Shown here piece after piece: positions 23,490 to 30,500 of a stretch of 36,575 bases of DNA. The stretch is from an uncultured bacterium. GTDB taxonomy: Bacteria > Patescibacteriota > Patescibacteriia > Patescibacteriales > UBA12465. Location of the stretch: positions 1 through 36,575 of the forward strand of contig CAIQRY010000051.1 of NCBI GenBank assembly GCA_903874345.1, written 5' to 3'. The notes beneath the pieces are model-generated. The model was not told the DNA's origin, did not search any database, and saw only the letters and a program-made list of their open reading frames with translations. Position 1 is the stretch's first letter. Each line of letters starts with the position of its first letter. A program made the position numbers and the translations under genes.

Positions 23490-23519
23490 ATTATAGTTAT
23501 GAATATTTGTTATTATCAA
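23490..23519 (-). promoter_or_regulatory. Promoter of the short unit upstream of the retron
   Basis: On the minus strand TTGATA (23519-23514), an 18-base spacer and a perfect TATAAT (23495-23490). A second candidate, TTGACA (23538-23533) with 17 bases to TAATAA (23515-23510), overlaps it. Both face away from the rfbD promoter. Confidence 0.6.
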
Positions 23520-23531
23520 TTTAACCGATGA

Positions 23532-23560
23532 TTGTCAATTTTCTCTTTTCCCATTATACT
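23532..23560 (+). promoter_or_regulatory. Promoter of rfbD-rfbA
   Basis: TTGTCA at 23532-23537, a 17-base spacer and TATACT at 23555-23560. The ATG at 23570 follows by only 9 bases, so the mRNA is probably leaderless or nearly so. Confidence 0.7.
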
Positions 23561-23569
23561 TATAGGCGT

Positions 23570-24427
23570 ATGACTATTCTCATTCTTGGCGCGCAAGGCA
23601 ACCTCGGAACGCAGCTCGCGAAGCTCTTGGCCGCCGAATATAATGTGGTTGCTTGGGACAGAGACGATTTGGACGTCTTGGATTTTAAATTACTGGCGGC
23701 TAAGATTAAGGAACTTTCTCCGGAACTCGTAATTAACGCCGCGGCCTATAATAATGTTGATAAATGCGAGGATAAGACAGAATATGAAATGGCTTTGAAA
23801 TTGAACCGTGATTTGCCCGCTAAGCTCGCCGACCTTTGTCTCGCGCTGGGCGCGGTCTTGATTCATTATTCTTCCGACTACGTTTTTAATGGCACTCCGG
23901 AGAAAATGGAGTTTTTAGAAGATGATACTCCGAATCCGATTAATAAATACGGCGAGAGCAAGTTTTTAGGGGAACGGGAAGTTTTACGTCGTTTTGAAGA
24001 AGGCTTATCTGGTTATTTAATTCGAACCTCGAAACTGTTCGGTCCCCGAGGCACGAGTCCGCAGGCGAAACCCAGCTTTTTTGACATCATGCTTGATTTG
24101 GCGCAGAATAAAAAAGAATTAATCGTTGTCAACGAAGAATTAAGCTGCTTTACTTATACGCCGGACTTGGCCGAAGCTTCGAAACGGCTCTGGGAACTGG
24201 AAGTGCCCTTTGGTACTTATCATTTAGTAAATGAAGGCGCTTGTACCTGGCATGATGGTGTTCAAGAATTATTTCGTTTAAAAAAGATGAAGGTCGTCAT
24301 GCGGGCCGTCCGTAGTGAGAATTTAGCCCGTGCCGCCAGGCGTCCAAAGTTTTCCGTTTTGAAAAATACCAAGGTGCGGAAACTTCGACCCTGGAAGCTC
24401 GCCTTAAAAGAATATTTAGAAAATTAA
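23570..24427 (+). CDS. rfbD: dTDP-4-dehydrorhamnose reductase
   Basis: RmlD makes the last step to dTDP-L-rhamnose, reducing dTDP-4-dehydrorhamnose with NAD(P)H. The ATG at 23570 gives MTILILGAQGNLGTQL. The in-frame ATG at 23528 lies upstream of the promoter -35 box and is rejected. The 285-residue protein has the nucleotide-binding GAQGNLG (7-13), LVINAAAYNNVDKCED (about 60-75), IHYSSDYVFNGT (about 102-113) and the catalytic YGESK (about 131-135). FGPRGTS and a C-terminal substrate domain follow. It is slightly divergent, so a related sugar reductase is possible, but rfbA directly downstream supports the rhamnose pathway. rfbB and rfbC are not in the window. Confidence 0.88.
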   Translation: MTILILGAQGNLGTQLAKLLAAEYNVVAWDRDDLDVLDFKLLAAKIKELSPELVINAAAYNNVDKCEDKTEYEMALKLNRDLPAKLADLCLALGAVLIHYSSDYVFNGTPEKMEFLEDDTPNPINKYGESKFLGEREVLRRFEEGLSGYLIRTSKLFGPRGTSPQAKPSFFDIMLDLAQNKKELIVVNEELSCFTYTPDLAEASKRLWELEVPFGTYHLVNEGACTWHDGVQELFRLKKMKVVMRAVRSENLARAARRPKFSVLKNTKVRKLRPWKLALKEYLEN

Positions 24428-24458
24428 AAATAAAGATTTAAGTTTAAAAGTCTAATTT

Positions 24459-25184
24459 ATGCGTGGTATTATTTTATCTGGCGGTTCTGGTACTCGGCTC
24501 CGCCCCTTAACCAAAATCACTTCGAAACAACTACTCCCGGTTTATAACCGGCCGATGATTTATTATCCCTTAAATACCCTGATTAAAGCGGGTATTAAGG
24601 AGATTTTGATTATTGTTGCGCCGGAGAGAGCTGGCGATTATCTTAATTTGCTCGGTTCGGGCAAGGAATTCGGCGTGAAGTTTACTTATGAAATTCAGGA
24701 TAAGCCAGAGGGTCTGTCACAAGCCTTTATTATCGCCGAGAAATTTATTGATTCTGATCACGTCGCTATGATTTTAGGCGATAATATTTTTGAAGATGAT
24801 TTAGCTGATGAAATCAAAGGCTTTAAGAGCGGCGCGAAAGTGTTTGCTAAAAAAGTATCTGACCCAGAACGCTTCGGCGTTGTAAAATTTAATAATCAAA
24901 TGAAGGCGGAAAAAATAGTGGAGAAACCGAAAGAATTTTTAAGCGATTATGCCGTGACCGGTTTATACGTTTACGACTCGCGTGTAGTGGAAATTGCTAA
25001 AGGCTTAAAACCGAGCGTGCGGGGCGAACTCGAAATTGCTGATATTAATAATTGGTATTTAGAGAAGGGGGAATTGGAAGTCGCGCTTATTAATGGCGAG
25101 TGGGAAGATGCCGGTACCTTTGATAGCCTGCTCCGAGTTCAAAATTTAGCTAAGGAAAAATTGGCCGATAAGATGGTCATTTAA
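24459..25184 (+). CDS. rfbA: Glucose-1-phosphate thymidylyltransferase (short form)
   Basis: RmlA joins dTTP and glucose-1-phosphate to dTDP-glucose, the first step to dTDP-rhamnose. The 241-residue protein opens with MRGIILSGGSGTRLRPLT, the nucleotidyltransferase loop. It continues with KQLLPVYNRPMIYYPL (about 24-39), QDKPEGLSQAFIIAE (about 81-95), ILGDNIFEDDL (about 105-115, metal-binding D), GVVKF and EKPKEFLSDYAVTGLYVYD. EWEDAGTFDSLLRVQ stands near the end. The usual length is about 290. The C-terminal helices used for tetramer and allosteric contacts are missing, as in other short forms. It is the second gene after rfbD. Confidence 0.95.
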   Translation: MRGIILSGGSGTRLRPLTKITSKQLLPVYNRPMIYYPLNTLIKAGIKEILIIVAPERAGDYLNLLGSGKEFGVKFTYEIQDKPEGLSQAFIIAEKFIDSDHVAMILGDNIFEDDLADEIKGFKSGAKVFAKKVSDPERFGVVKFNNQMKAEKIVEKPKEFLSDYAVTGLYVYDSRVVEIAKGLKPSVRGELEIADINNWYLEKGELEVALINGEWEDAGTFDSLLRVQNLAKEKLADKMVI

Positions 25185-25192
25185 AAAAAAAG

Positions 25193-25221
25193 AAGGTCAC
25201 GGCTAATTGTAGCGTGACCTT
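25193..25221. terminator. Terminator between rfbA and a convergent small gene
   Basis: AAGGTCAC (25193-25200) pairs with GTGACCTT (25214-25221), extended inside by GCTA/TAGC. The minus direction has a long T-run and the plus direction a weaker pyrimidine tail, so it works best for the minus-strand gene. Confidence 0.75.
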
Positions 25222-25230
25222 TCCTCTTAT

Positions 25231-25587
25231 TCAGGTGTCTGGCGGGAATTTTTTCGTGATTTTAAATTCATTTTCCCGTCCGATTTCTGGTAGATTGACT
25301 TTGACTTTAAAGCCCAAGCCACCGGAAGGCGACCCGGCCCTCGGATTCAATTTAATGAAAATCAATTCCGGCAGAGATAATCTTGCCTGTTTGCGGAAGA
25401 AGGCCTCATTTGGGGATTGGGCGGCAATCTTCGTCAATTTTTCCTTGATTTCACTAATCAGTTGTTCCTCTTTCTTGTCGTTAACTCTTTGTTCTCGGAT
25501 GTGATTATTAGTCTTATCCCTAAGAACAATTGTTTTCGATCGCGGCCCGGGTCGCATGGTCTCTTCTTTCGTCTGCGATTTAGTCAT
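25231..25587 (-). CDS. Small basic protein of unknown function
   Basis: I do not recognise this 118-residue protein. The N-terminal part is strongly charged (RDKTNNHIREQRVNDKKEEQ, about 23-42) and leads into a likely helix (LISEIKEKLTKIAAQ). The second half (LPELIFIKLNPRAGSPSGGLGFKVKVNLPEI) looks like a short beta-sheet domain. An internal ATG at codon 11 (MRPGPRSK) is an alternative start. A dedicated terminator directly after its stop supports it as a real gene. It sits alone, antisense to the sugar genes around it, and nothing in it suggests an enzyme. Confidence 0.6.
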   Translation of the reverse strand: MTKSQTKEETMRPGPRSKTIVLRDKTNNHIREQRVNDKKEEQLISEIKEKLTKIAAQSPNEAFFRKQARLSLPELIFIKLNPRAGSPSGGLGFKVKVNLPEIGRENEFKITKKFPPDT

Positions 25588-25693
25588 GGTCTGGTTTATT
25601 TGGGTTTAAGGGTTTTAAGAATGAACGATTTTAGTCTAACAGAGAAAATATAAATCCATCTTGATTATTTGTCAATCCTTTTTTGCTTATTTT

Positions 25694-26665
25694 ATGAAAC
25701 TAGCTGTCGGTTTTATCACGTATAATGAAACGAGCGCTAAATATCTAGCGGATTTTTTACCGAGCCTGTTCAAAGCTTTAGAATTTTTGTCGTCCGTTGA
25801 TTATAAGGTTTTAGCTTGGGATAATAGTGAGTCAGAAAACAACGCTAACCGTTTAGCGGTTGAGTCTTTTAATCAAGAATTAGCTCTAAAGAACGCTAAT
25901 TTAATTAAGTACGCGACACGCGGCCTTAATTTAGGTTTTGCTCGCGCTTATAATATATTAATGGCGCAGGCACAAGTCGTCGGGGCTGAATATTTTTTAA
26001 TCATTAATCCGGATACGCTTCTTGAGCCCGCGGCTATTTCTGAATTAGTTCGCGCCTTAGATCAAAATTCGGCTCTGGTCTCGGTTAGTCCGAAAATTTT
26101 ACGTTGGGATTTTGCGGCGCGACAAAAAACTAAAATTATTGATTCTTGCGGCCTAATTTTAAAATCCGGTTTGCGTTTTAAAGATTTAGGGCAGGGAGAA
26201 GCTGACCATAGTCAATTAGACCAGGCGCCGATTCTCGGACCATCGGGAGCAGCTGGCCTTTTCCGTTTGAGTGCCTTGGGGGTAGCGCCCTATTTTGACG
26301 AACGGTTTTTTATGTACAAGGAGGATTGCGATTTAGCTTATCGTTTGTCTCTCGCCGGCCAAGTCTCCCGCCTAGTTCCAACCGCTATAATTTATCATGA
26401 CCGAACCGCGACCACTTCCGGCGCCGGCTTATGGCGCGATTTGCGGAGTCGTGGCCAAAAAAGCCGTCTAATTCGTGCTTGGTCATTTCGGAACCAGCAC
26501 TTTATTTTTGTAAAGTATTGGAAAAATCAAAATTTTGTCAATAAACTAGAGATTGTTTTTCGAGCTTTGTCTATGCTCATTTTTTCTCTTATATTAGAAC
26601 AATTTCTCTTAAAACAGTACTCCTATATCCTAAACCCTAAAAAAGTATTGACTAATGTAAAATAA
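25694..26665 (+). CDS. Family 2 glycosyltransferase (rhamnosyltransferase-like)
   Basis: This GT-A enzyme probably adds a sugar from a nucleotide donor to an envelope glycan. The ATG at 25694 (MKLAVGFITYNETS) is the family start. The in-frame ATG at 25661 adds an unlikely leader. The 323-residue protein shows LAVGFITYNE, NLGFARAYNILM (about 81-92), FLIINPDTLLEPAAI (about 103-117) where NPD stands for the DxD site, LGPSGAAGLFRL (about 180-191) and DERFFMYKEDCDLAYRL (about 200-216) with the ED catalytic pair. A hydrophobic C-terminal segment (about 289-307) may attach it to the membrane. The nearby rfbD-rfbA would supply dTDP-rhamnose, which makes rhamnose a plausible donor (inference). Confidence 0.88.
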   Translation: MKLAVGFITYNETSAKYLADFLPSLFKALEFLSSVDYKVLAWDNSESENNANRLAVESFNQELALKNANLIKYATRGLNLGFARAYNILMAQAQVVGAEYFLIINPDTLLEPAAISELVRALDQNSALVSVSPKILRWDFAARQKTKIIDSCGLILKSGLRFKDLGQGEADHSQLDQAPILGPSGAAGLFRLSALGVAPYFDERFFMYKEDCDLAYRLSLAGQVSRLVPTAIIYHDRTATTSGAGLWRDLRSRGQKSRLIRAWSFRNQHFIFVKYWKNQNFVNKLEIVFRALSMLIFSLILEQFLLKQYSYILNPKKVLTNVK

Positions 26666-26714
26666 TATGATAAGTTTGTAGGTAATTAAAGAGTTATTAG
26701 CTTTATTTTTTTAT

Positions 26715-27755
26715 ATGGAAAACTTATTAGAGAAAATGATTCAAGATGAAAAGTCCGAAGAGTTAGCCCGCTTGGACGCGATTAATATCGTCGACCAACT
26801 CTTTGCCGAATTATTAGACCGGGAAAAAGACATTTTATCCCGTCGTTTTGGCTTAAAAGGAGACAAGGGTGAAACCCTGGAAAAAATCGGCAAGCTCCAT
26901 AAGCTCACTAGAGAACGGGTGCGCCAAATTGAAGCGGCGAGCATCAAAAAAATTAAGAAATTAGAAAATTTAGAAAGCTATATTGCGACCTTGAAAAGTA
27001 CGGTTCAGAATTTATTATCTGAACACGGCGGTTTAATTCGTCGCGATTATTTATTGGATATTTTGACGGTTATGGCGCTTGAAATCAATAACGAAGCTAA
27101 TGTCGCCGATCCGAATTATGAAAAAAATCGCCAAACTTATCGTAACCATTTTAACTTCCTGATCTCTAAATTAATGGGTGATGATTTGGAATTAGTCGAA
27201 GAAGGGGATCAATTCAACCCGTCCTTCAAGATGAAGAACGAGCCGGTTGATCACTTAAAAGAATTAGCCGATGATTTACTCAAGAAAGTTGAGACCTTAA
27301 AGAAGACTTTTACGACCGAAGAACTTTTAGACTTACTCAAGAAACTAGACGCTTATAATAAACATGCTGTTAAATTAACTTTTAAAGATTCGGCGGATAT
27401 TACCCCAATTTTTAAGAGCCAACTTTTTCCGGATAAGGCTGAACTTATCAATAATAATAAGATTTTATATTCCCTCATGCAGGCGGTTAAGAATCTGGAA
27501 CAGAATAAATATGGTGAATGGGGTTTAGCGGACTGGGAAGAAGTTAAGCCGAAGACCGTGAATGATAAAATCTACTTAATTTTGAAGCACGAAGGCAAGC
27601 CGCTCCACTTTACTGATATCGCTAAAAAAATCAATGAAATGAAATTCGATAAGAAGGTGGCTAATGCCGCAACCGTCCATAACGAACTCATTTTGGATGA
27701 CCGTTATATCCTGGTTGGCCGGGGTACTTATGGCCTTAAAGAATGGGACAAATAA
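26715..27755 (+). CDS. Sigma-region-4-like / HARE-HTH fusion regulator
   Basis: The 346-residue protein begins with a sigma70 region 4 look-alike: LLDREKDILSRRFGLKGDKG (about 33-52) followed by the helix-turn-helix ETLEKIGKLHKLTRERVRQIE (about 53-73). It has no region 2, so it cannot melt a -10 box as a normal sigma would. A long helical middle follows. The last 70 residues (LKHEGKPLHFTDIAKKINEM...VHNELILDDRYILVGRGTYGL) form a HARE-HTH domain of the kind found in the RNA polymerase delta subunit (RpoE). It is probably a polymerase-associated transcription factor. Known families support both ends; the combined role is inferred. It is a single gene with its own terminator. Confidence 0.85.
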   Translation: MENLLEKMIQDEKSEELARLDAINIVDQLFAELLDREKDILSRRFGLKGDKGETLEKIGKLHKLTRERVRQIEAASIKKIKKLENLESYIATLKSTVQNLLSEHGGLIRRDYLLDILTVMALEINNEANVADPNYEKNRQTYRNHFNFLISKLMGDDLELVEEGDQFNPSFKMKNEPVDHLKELADDLLKKVETLKKTFTTEELLDLLKKLDAYNKHAVKLTFKDSADITPIFKSQLFPDKAELINNNKILYSLMQAVKNLEQNKYGEWGLADWEEVKPKTVNDKIYLILKHEGKPLHFTDIAKKINEMKFDKKVANAATVHNELILDDRYILVGRGTYGLKEWDK

Positions 27756-27781
27756 TCACTAATCATAAATAAAATAAATAG

Positions 27782-27816
27782 AATCCGACTCGGCTGAGTC
27801 GGATTTTATTTTTTTA
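27782..27816 (+). terminator. Intrinsic terminator
   Basis: AATCCGACTC (27782-27791) and GAGTCGGATT (27796-27805) pair around GGCT, followed by TTATTTTTTT. It closes the sigma-4/HARE gene. Confidence 0.92.
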
Positions 27817-27861
27817 GTAAAACATGGTAAAATATCCATATCATCATTCGCTAAAATATTT

Positions 27862-29289
27862 ATGGATTTAGTCATTAATACTAGCGGGATTGACCATTTT
27901 TTAAGCCTGCCACCCGACCAAATGTTTTGGTCATTTTTGGGTAACGGTGGTTGGATTATTATTGCGCTCGCTTTCCTGGTTGGAATTCGCGATCTTTGGC
28001 TTTTTTCTCGTCGCAAAAAATGGAGCAAAAACCACAAGAGCATTCTCTTGGCGATTGATATCCCGCGTGGTAACGAGCAGTCGCCGAAGGCGGTTGAAAA
28101 TATGTTTACTTATTTAGGTGGCGCCCACGGCACGCAAAATTTTTTTGAGAAATGGATAGAGGGACAATATCAGAAAAATTTCAGTTATGAAATTGTTAGT
28201 ATCGAAGGCTATACACAGTTTTTGATTTGGCTCCCGGCCGAATTCCGTAATCTAATTGAAACCTCGGTTTATTCGCAGTATCCGGACGCGGAAATTTCCG
28301 AAGTCGATGATTATACCCAAAATGTCCCTCAGAAATGGCCGGATGAAGAATATGAGATTTATGGTTCAGAGTTTATTCAGGTATCTTCTAAATTTTTTCC
28401 GATTAAGTCGTATTTAGAATTCGAACATCAAATGGGACCAAGCGAAACGCAGTTTAAGGACCCAATGGCCTCACTCATGGATTTATGCGGCTCCCTGGGT
28501 CCGGGTGAACAGTTTTGGATTCAACTTATCGTTGTCCCTATGGGTTTTGATTGGGTTAAGGAGGCAGAAAAAGAAGCTAATAAAATCTTAGGTCGTAAAG
28601 CCAAAGCCAAGACCGGTTTGTTTGCCTGGGGCTTAGAGGCTTTAGGCGAAGCAAGCGAAGTCGTCTATCCGATTTGGCAGGATATTGATCCGACTAAGAA
28701 AAAGGAAGAGAAGCCGAAAACGATGATGGATTTGTCGCCTAAAGAAAAAAATCAGATTGAGGGTTTGCAGCTTAAGGCCAGTAAATTAGGCTTTGAAGCT
28801 AAAATTCGTGTTGTCTATATCGCCAAAAAAGAAGTCATGAATAATCGCAAAGTGTTTAATGGTTTTGTCGGCTATATTAAACAATTCGCAGCTTTGGATT
28901 TAAATAGTTTTAAACCGGATTTGGATGTGACCGCGACGCGAGCCCAGTATTTTATGAAGAAACCGCGCACGCTTGAAAAGAAGCGACGGATTTTCCGTAA
29001 CTATGTTAATCGCAGCGATACGGGCGGTCGTAAAGTTGGTTTGTTTAATATCGAGGAATTAGCCACACTCTGGCATTTTCCGGTCGAAGCGAATGTTAAG
29101 GCCGCCATGGTTCAGAGAGCGCCGGGTCGTAAAGCTGACGCCCCTTCGGCTCTACCTTTAGCGCCTGAAAAAAAGGAAACCGTTGATGATATGTTTAATC
29201 TCGAGGGACGATTTTATAATCAGCCGGCGGGTGAGTATAAACTTGATAATGCGGACGCGCCGCCGCCCCCTAATTTACCTACAATCTGA
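27862..29289 (+). CDS. Membrane-anchored protein of unknown function, first gene of an envelope operon
   Basis: This 475-residue protein has one membrane helix near the N-terminus (about 28-48, GGWIIIALAFLVGIRDLWLF) and a large mixed alpha/beta cytoplasmic part. A conserved-looking block SYEIVSIEGYTQFLIWLPAEFRNLIE (about 109-134) is followed by YPDAEISEVDDY. The C-terminal tail is Pro/Asp-rich (DADAPPPPNLPTI type). I do not recognise an enzymatic motif. The fold hints at the N-terminal domain that precedes type IV secretion-like ATPases in some lineages, but no ATPase follows here. It overlaps the next gene by one base (TGATG), so the two are translationally coupled. The region upstream has no clear promoter. 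Confidence 0.7.
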   Translation: MDLVINTSGIDHFLSLPPDQMFWSFLGNGGWIIIALAFLVGIRDLWLFSRRKKWSKNHKSILLAIDIPRGNEQSPKAVENMFTYLGGAHGTQNFFEKWIEGQYQKNFSYEIVSIEGYTQFLIWLPAEFRNLIETSVYSQYPDAEISEVDDYTQNVPQKWPDEEYEIYGSEFIQVSSKFFPIKSYLEFEHQMGPSETQFKDPMASLMDLCGSLGPGEQFWIQLIVVPMGFDWVKEAEKEANKILGRKAKAKTGLFAWGLEALGEASEVVYPIWQDIDPTKKKEEKPKTMMDLSPKEKNQIEGLQLKASKLGFEAKIRVVYIAKKEVMNNRKVFNGFVGYIKQFAALDLNSFKPDLDVTATRAQYFMKKPRTLEKKRRIFRNYVNRSDTGGRKVGLFNIEELATLWHFPVEANVKAAMVQRAPGRKADAPSALPLAPEKKETVDDMFNLEGRFYNQPAGEYKLDNADAPPPPNLPTI

Positions 29290-30482
29290 TGACGATCGGA
29301 ATCGATGCCCGCTTCTATGGCCCCTTAGGCAAAGGTTTGGGGCGTTATACGCAAGAAGTGGTCGACAATCTGATAAAAATTGCTAGCGCCGAATCGCCCA
29401 GTGGTGAAGGCGTTGCTTTTAATTATGTTGTTTTTTTGAGTCCGGAAAATTTCAATGAATTTAATGAAGATTGGCCGGGCGTCCGAAAAGTTTTGCTCCC
29501 CGTGCCCTGGTATTCTTGGCGCGAGCAAATAATGATGCCGTTTTATATCTGGCGCGAGAAGATTGATTTAATGCATTTTCCGCATTTCAATGTCCCGATT
29601 TTGACTCCGGTCCCTTTTGTAGTGACGATTCATGATTTGATTCTGACGCATTTTCCCACGACCCGCGCGACGACTCTTCGCCCCTGGCTTTATAGTTTAA
29701 AAAATTTAGCCTATCGCTTGGTAATTTCGGTGGCTGTCCACCGGGCCAAAAAAATTATTACTGTTTCCGAGTTTACCAAAAAAGATTTAGTTGAACAGTT
29801 TAAAATTGCCGCTACTAAGATTGCGGTGACCTACGAAGGCGTGGCAAATTTAGCAAAAGGGCGTGATTCCTTGTTTGTCGCCAAATTAGATCGTCAGGAA
29901 ACCCTGGAAGAGTACCATATTGCCAAAGATTTTTTACTCTATGTTGGTAACGCCTATCCTCATAAAAATTTGGAGCGCTTACTTAAAGTGTTTAGTGATT
30001 TACATGGTACGCGACCGGATTTGCGTTTAGTCTTAGTCGGTAAAGATGATTATTTTTATACCCGTGTAAAAAATATCGCCCGTTCCTTAAATTTATGGCA
30101 GGCGGAGAATAAAAATAGCCCGGTTATCTTTGCCGGCTATGTGCCGGACGCGCAGCTCGAAATTTTGTATCAAGCCGCTCGCGCCTATGTTTTTCCTTCG
30201 CTGTACGAAGGTTTTGGCTTGCCGCCTTTAGAAGCGATGGCTAAAAATTGCCCGGTTTTAAGTTCGAATCGTTCGAGTTTGCCGGAGATTCTTGGTAACG
30301 CCGCTTTGTATTTTAATCCGGAAGACGAGGAGAATATGAAAGAAAAAATAAAATTGATTTTAGAGGATGATAGCGTACGAGCTGGTCTAATCACGCGCGG
30401 CCAAGAATTAGTTAAAAAATATAATTGGTGGCAATGCGCCCGGGAAACCTTAGCGGTTTATGAAGAAGTTTTAAAAAATTAA
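29289..30482 (+). CDS. Family 4 glycosyltransferase
   Basis: This GT-B retaining glycosyltransferase has 397 residues. The N-terminal domain opens MTIGIDARFYGPLGKGLGRYTQEV with the glycine-rich acceptor-side loop. Also present are LMHFPHFNVPILTPVPFVVTIHDLI (about 95-119) and ITVSEFTKKDL (about 157-167). The donor domain has FLLYVGNAYPHKNLERLL (about 215-232), LVLVGKDD and FPSLYEGFGLPPLEAMAKNCPVLSS (about 301-325), which holds the ExxxxxxxE signature. The sugar donor is unknown; a mannosyl- or rhamnosyltransferase is likely by similarity of motifs. It is coupled to the upstream membrane protein and followed 18 bases later by the DUF4012 gene. Confidence 0.92.
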   Translation: MTIGIDARFYGPLGKGLGRYTQEVVDNLIKIASAESPSGEGVAFNYVVFLSPENFNEFNEDWPGVRKVLLPVPWYSWREQIMMPFYIWREKIDLMHFPHFNVPILTPVPFVVTIHDLILTHFPTTRATTLRPWLYSLKNLAYRLVISVAVHRAKKIITVSEFTKKDLVEQFKIAATKIAVTYEGVANLAKGRDSLFVAKLDRQETLEEYHIAKDFLLYVGNAYPHKNLERLLKVFSDLHGTRPDLRLVLVGKDDYFYTRVKNIARSLNLWQAENKNSPVIFAGYVPDAQLEILYQAARAYVFPSLYEGFGLPPLEAMAKNCPVLSSNRSSLPEILGNAALYFNPEDEENMKEKIKLILEDDSVRAGLITRGQELVKKYNWWQCARETLAVYEEVLKN

Positions 30483-30500
30483 TTTCATTTATCAGCAAAA

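Noticed and set aside
25417-25653. Plus-strand ORFs overlapping the minus gene at 25231-25587
   Set aside because: Their products lack sensible features, whereas the minus ORF ends at a dedicated terminator.
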